From Melampsora larici-populina 98AG31 (Eukaryota; Basidiomycota; Pucciniomycetes; Pucciniales; Melampsoraceae), in the NCBI RefSeq assembly GCF_000204055.1, contig NW_006768780.1, forward strand, positions 1,533,866-1,577,668: 43,803 nt of DNA, in the 5' to 3' direction. A program made the translations under genes and the position numbers. This document shows, piece after piece, positions 39,718-43,803 of the stretch. A model generated the notes under the pieces. It saw nothing but the letters and a program-made list of their open reading frames with translations, did not search any database and was not told where the DNA came from. Every line of letters begins with the position of its first letter. The stretch's first letter is position 1.

Positions 39718-40932
39718 CTACAAGAGTGGATGTTGAAAAGAAGTTCGCGCTTCAGAGGTCAAGCAGATGGTGAAGACTAGAAAAAGTGGATAAAGGATGA
39801 TTGTTGCTACTGCATACCAGTTTCGAGTGGGCGTTCGTTTTCTCAAGATTAATCAAGCTGAATAGGTGAAGAGAAATCTGGAGAGATGATCTAGAGAAGA
39901 AGCCGTAGAGGTGGAGGTTATGGACGTTCAAGCTTGAAGTGACCTGGCCTCAACACGATCGCACTGAGCAACTACGGCTTTGTTCGCGACTCCTTTGTTC
40001 CACAGTACCACCTTCACAGGTGCGTAGCAGTGCCGAAATCAGCACGTGGCTCGAAGCCTAAGGGGAGCGCGTGATACGCAATTTTTACACAAGAACGGCT
40101 TCACGTTATACTCTTCCCTTTGAAAACAACTCTGTTGGAATAACAAAGAACTTCATGAACAAAATTGATGGGAAACAACCCTCTAAAGATGGCTACGTAA
40201 AACGGCCATAGCGGTGGGACTAATATGGAGATTTGTTTTACGTGCACTGGGGTGGCCGTGATAAGCCGAAAATCGCGTCGGTAAGGTGGGCTACAAGCCC
40301 TTAAAAGGATTAGTTAAAGTAGGGGGACCCATTAAAGTAGCACAATCGTAATGAGCAGCCAAACATACTTTGTTTATGCGGGCTCTATTCTACCGCTGAG
40401 CATGACAACTTCATTGTCGATGGCGTGTTCTCGAGCGCGTGAGTAGCGGCGAGACTGCTTGAAAGGAGCGCATCTTACCACTGATTTGTGTGACAAGGGG
40501 TTCGCGTTGTATGATCCTCTCTGTAAACACACCATAAAGGATAACGACAACTCATATATCAATTCACTTCCAAGCCAAGATCCGGGATTCCCACCTCAAA
40601 CATCTGAACTCAGACATCATAACATTTCATCTGCTCACTTCAACAATCCCGCTTTTGCTGTTCGGGTCAGTCAGAATATTGATAGTATCACCATATCTTC
40701 CCAACAGCTTTCTGATTTCTCTTCCTTCTATATAGTCTTTACGAAGTCATACATTGCTGCGCTTTCAAGCACGATCTGGAATCGCCTTACGGAATAGTTG
40801 ACCTGCCGTATCATCGCGTGGCATCCACTCACTTAGATCACGTTTTCACTTCTTTAGTCAGTTACAACATTCACCGTATTACCAAATTTTCCTCACAATG
40901 TCTAATTTGTCCTGTCCTATAGATTTTTCACC
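39718..40932. other. Gene-free stretch
   Basis: About 1.2 kb with no coding frame I can support. A short plus-strand frame near 40459-40797 has poor protein character. Confidence 0.4.
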
Positions 40933-41349
40933 ATGTCCATGAGAATATCTGGAAATATCTCGATTACCGGGCACGTAAATCTGCCTTCTCGACCTGTACG
41001 CCGACGCTCAGCCCCTGCCAATCGGGCACGCAACACCCCTGCGCCGGCTCAACCTATTCGCAATCGGCGCCGCGGCGTCATAGCGGTCAGGAGTAGGGCG
41101 ACGCGAGCAACGCCTAACGGTGACCCTCTATTTTGGAAGAAGATATTTAGCCTACCGGAAAATTTTGTCGAATTCCTGTCACCCGACTGCAACCTTTGCG
41201 CTCGCTCGGCTACTTGTGGTATCCTCCGAGCAATCGTCCTTCACTTCGTACCCAGTCACGTGTTTCCCACTCGCATGTTGAAACAGAAAGTCATTGGCAT
41301 CTTCAGAGCCAAGGTACTCCGTAAATACGGACCGTTTGTTGGTCTTTGA
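40933..41349 (+). CDS. Hypothetical 138-aa basic protein
   Basis: ATG in good context (TTCACCATGTCC). The first 65 residues are Arg/Pro/Ala-rich (RPVRRRSAPANRARN, RNRRRG); the rest is more ordered, with a four-cysteine stretch (CNLCARSATC) and hydrophobic segments. I do not recognise it. The base composition of its first half is GC-richer than the surroundings, which favours a real gene. Confidence 0.35.
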   Translation: MSMRISGNISITGHVNLPSRPVRRRSAPANRARNTPAPAQPIRNRRRGVIAVRSRATRATPNGDPLFWKKIFSLPENFVEFLSPDCNLCARSATCGILRAIVLHFVPSHVFPTRMLKQKVIGIFRAKVLRKYGPFVGL

Positions 41350-41970
41350 AGGTATCAGGTGGACATCAACGTGAGTACTCAACATCAGCTATTGAACGCT
41401 ACTTTTTTTTTACCAAGTTGATAAGGTGTATCCTCCTTGTCTACGTTGCTATAGCCCTTATGGTTTTTTTTTCATATCTTGCGTCTAGTAATAATCTTGC
41501 TTGCGGTCTGTACATCTTTTAAGAAATCGCGTGACTCTGCCAACTCTGTATATATATGTCAAGGCCCCGTGATGTGGAAACGGTTGTACCTATGCCTATT
41601 GTTTTTTGTATTTGAGTTATGATATCACACTTCTGTTTCTTTCATAAAAGATGTAATGCGGAGAAATACTTCGTCATACCAGTCTGTACTTAAGACTACC
41701 TGAGAGGAGTGCTTGGAAAAAAAAATTGAGTGGTATCTTGTACCTTCTTTTAAGCTGTGATTTTCTTACCTTCTCTAGTCTTCTGTGACTCGCCCATTCT
41801 GTACAACACCAATTTGGTGGGCAATTAATGAATTGCTTGGGATCATTCCAAATGGGCTCTTTTTTACTATTGAATTTGTATGCCTGTATCAGACATCTTG
41901 GACTTTCACTACTTCAAAATTCGAAGGAAGTTCGAAATTCGAGGTTCAAAGTTACTTTGAAGTAATTTCA
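41350..41970. other. No gene seen
   Basis: T-rich non-coding DNA downstream of the 138-aa ORF. It leads into the 11-bp minisatellite. Confidence 0.4.
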
Positions 41971-42050
41971 AAGTAAGTTCGAAGTAAGCTCGAAGTAAGT
42001 TCGAAGTAAGTTCGAAGTAAGTTCGAAGTAAGTTCGAAGTAAGTTCGAAG
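41971..42050. repeat. 11-bp minisatellite AAGTAAGTTCG
   Basis: Seven near-perfect units of AAGTAAGTTCG (one has CTCG), ending AAGTTCAAG. The period is close to one helical turn and places a TTCGAA palindrome in each turn. The preceding ~50 bp contain further TTCGAA-like degenerate copies. Confidence 0.85.
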
Positions 42051-42444
42051 TTCAAGAATTCTATGAAAACTGGTCTCATTCATCACAGATACATTGACTG
42101 AGTGGATATTCAGGTAAGGTAGCATTCTATGACCAAAAGAGATCCTAGTACTACGCAATATAGGGTTGGATACGCCTCCTCAAGGAGCGACATCAACACA
42201 CCAAAAGACAAAATAGTTACAAAACGGAAGCCGGGTCCTGTGGTTTAGTCAAGATCAATCAGTACAGCATCTTGTCTTGAAAGGTTATGTAGTACACACC
42301 TTCGTAGAAACGCTTTTTGCGAACCTCCTTGTAAACCGTTGGGTAAATCTGAATTTTTTTCGCGTTCAAATCGATTGATAGGAGAATATTGGCTTGCTGA
42401 CCCTGTATAACAGGCCGGCTCGCATCAGGACAGTGCTCTAGAGC
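42051..42444. other. No gene seen
   Basis: About 0.4 kb between the 11-bp minisatellite and the 92-aa minus-strand ORF. No coding frame, repeat or regulatory site could be supported here. Confidence 0.35.
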
Positions 42445-42723
42445 TCATTCAAGAAGAGGGACACGTGCCTGTCTAATTTCCGGTCGAAACGTAGAAGCAT
42501 CTTGCCTGCATTTTCCGTGACCATGAAGTATTTCTTTGATGTCTGTGATTTTTTTGCTTGTCATGTCCCGTGCAATTGCCCTGCGAGTATGTTTCCGAGC
42601 CTTATCAATATGCCGATAGCTGGTGCTTGAAGTGGCATTCGACATTGGGTCTGAATTGGTTGCCGAGAAGGGCAGTGGAGAGCGCGGCTGAGTCTGACAT
42701 TTGTTTTGCTTGTGGATGGACAT
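42445..42723 (-). CDS. Hypothetical 92-aa basic ORF
   Basis: An ATG-to-TGA frame with a Lys/Arg/His-rich sequence (HIDKARKHTRRAIARDMTSKK) and a Ser/Pro/Thr-rich start. Codon content looks coding-like but no family is recognised and no flanking exon was found. Confidence 0.3.
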   Translation of the reverse strand: MSIHKQNKCQTQPRSPLPFSATNSDPMSNATSSTSYRHIDKARKHTRRAIARDMTSKKITDIKEILHGHGKCRQDASTFRPEIRQARVPLLE

Positions 42724-43592
42724 GATTTATGGTCTTGCGCTCAATTACCGAAGAATGGTGGAAGAATGATGATTTATGGAATGATGTCCTCAAATTATAT
42801 AACGCACCCCTGTCTCTCCAGACAGGAAGAGTACTACGCCATTCGTACAACGCTTTAATGAGCTAGTGGCTGAGGTTCTTGTTTGGCTTGGACCCAATGT
42901 CTACGCAGCCGCTGAGTCGCTCAAAACCATCCAGACTCAGCGCGTAAGCCATCCCTCAGGTGAATTTGGAAAATTCAGGTTCTTGCGCCTAGCAGAGGTT
43001 TTTGCGGCGTACTTGCCTGATATCAAACAGCGTGCAGCACAGCTACGTAATTCAAAATTCTACCATCCTATGGTCTTCAGCGTATACAAGACATCCTTAG
43101 TTCGGCTTATATGCTTCGCTTGGACAATCAACATCCCATGTTGCGCACCAAGTTCTGAATCCTGAACAAGCAATTGACTCTGTATTTTAATTCGTAATAA
43201 GACGCAGGGCACTAAAAGTCACATCATACATACTCGTTTTTGGACATCTCACGTGGAAAGTATTTATATTTATCGTATACTATTCATTTGCTAATCAGCG
43301 TCTTGCAAGATGACCCCATCAACTTTAATACCCTGTCACTGTTCCGACTGTCAGAAAAACACCTACAGAACCCCACACAGGGAAGATGTACGAGGAACCC
43401 TGTGGAGGCCCAGAAACTACAAAACACACGTCAAGGGGTTTGGAACACGTCCCACTTGCGCGACACAAATAACGTCTCTGCCCTCGGATGTTTCAGGTGT
43501 GTGGGGGTACATTTGCTTCATCTTCTAATTCATTGCCGGCTCTAATACTTTATACGTGACAGAGATCCCATCAAAACTGCAAGATTCTCAAA
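42724..43592. other. No convincing gene
   Basis: Open frames in this stretch (for example about 42866-43165) lack an ATG and a recognisable motif. Confidence 0.35.
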
Positions 43593-43703
43593 ATGCCTCA
43601 CAGGAAACGTCGCCCTTTGCTTATCCAAACTCAGACAGAACCTCAGCCAGCCACAAAACAACCGAAAGCCACTTTCAACCAATGTGGGATGGTCCAATCA
43701 TAG
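43593..43703 (+). CDS. Short ORF, possibly first exon of a gene leaving the window
   Basis: ATG at 43593 encodes 36 residues with a basic start (MPHRKRRPL) and Gln/Thr/Pro-rich remainder before TAG. It may be an exon continuing past the window edge. Very tentative. Confidence 0.15.
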   Translation: MPHRKRRPLLIQTQTEPQPATKQPKATFNQCGMVQS

Positions 43704-43803
43704 ATTCAAGTCCGTAACCTCTTCATTTCTTGAATACACGTGTAGTTTGATATACATAATTGTTGACAATTGTTATTTATTTAGTTTTCAGGCATCTACA
43801 GCC

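Noticed and set aside
41971..42050. CRISPR-like array
   Set aside because: The repeat is an 11-bp head-to-tail tandem without spacers, in a eukaryotic context.
42866..43165. Plus-strand ORF starting with a GTG
   Set aside because: No ATG in frame, no motif, and no fitting exon.

Overview
The window looks like repeat-rich nuclear DNA of a basidiomycete, most probably a rust fungus (Pucciniales). The reasons are short introns (about 60-90 nt, GTRNGT donors, CTNA-type branch sites), a RecQ-like helicase of the kind expanded in rusts, a secreted gEgh16/Mas1-type protein, a KDZ transposase, and a protein with a basidiomycete-type SAM-like tail. The species cannot be named from sequence alone. No bacterial features, rRNA, functional tRNA or CRISPR array were seen.

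Layout. 0.4-6.6 kb is a host-gene island: a RecQ-like helicase (-), a five-exon kinetochore Spc24-like gene (+), a small Emi1/DUF3128-like mitochondrial twin-Cys gene (-), and a secreted Egh16-like gene (-) with a duplicated promoter block. 6.6-8.0 kb has no convincing gene but holds a 103-nt near-perfect hairpin.

8.0-33.4 kb is a nest of transposons. The outermost layer is a pair of inverted ~270-280 bp repeats (here called R) around a decayed KDZ transposase and a decayed HMG-like gene; R may be the terminal inverted repeat of that element. The left R is split by a Tc1/mariner-type element with 199-bp terminal repeats and TA-type insertion. That element carries two convergent genes: a DDE transposase and a ~619-aa protein of unknown function. 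Its transposase is interrupted by a 2,955-bp LTR element (5-bp duplication TAAAT) that has no pol and encodes one 559-aa protein. The right R is split by a 314-bp hAT-like MITE (8-bp duplication) and by a full-length EN-RT-RNase H LINE (15-bp duplication, poly-A). The LINE's ORF1 is in turn broken by an 816-bp CACTA-type foldback element. A Ty3/gypsy chromovirus lacking its 5' end abuts the right R.

33.4-37.8 kb is that chromovirus, with an open pol and a decayed gag side. 38.3-43.8 kb returns to sparse host sequence: a four-exon unknown nuclear-type protein (-), two small unknown ORFs, and two minisatellites. The empty sites offered by the paired R copies give a relative order of insertion: the R/KDZ element first, then the Tc1, hAT, LINE and gypsy insertions, then the LTR element inside Tc1 and the CACTA element inside the LINE. 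Many nonsense codons in the elements are TGA one transition from CGA, which suggests CpG-directed mutation.
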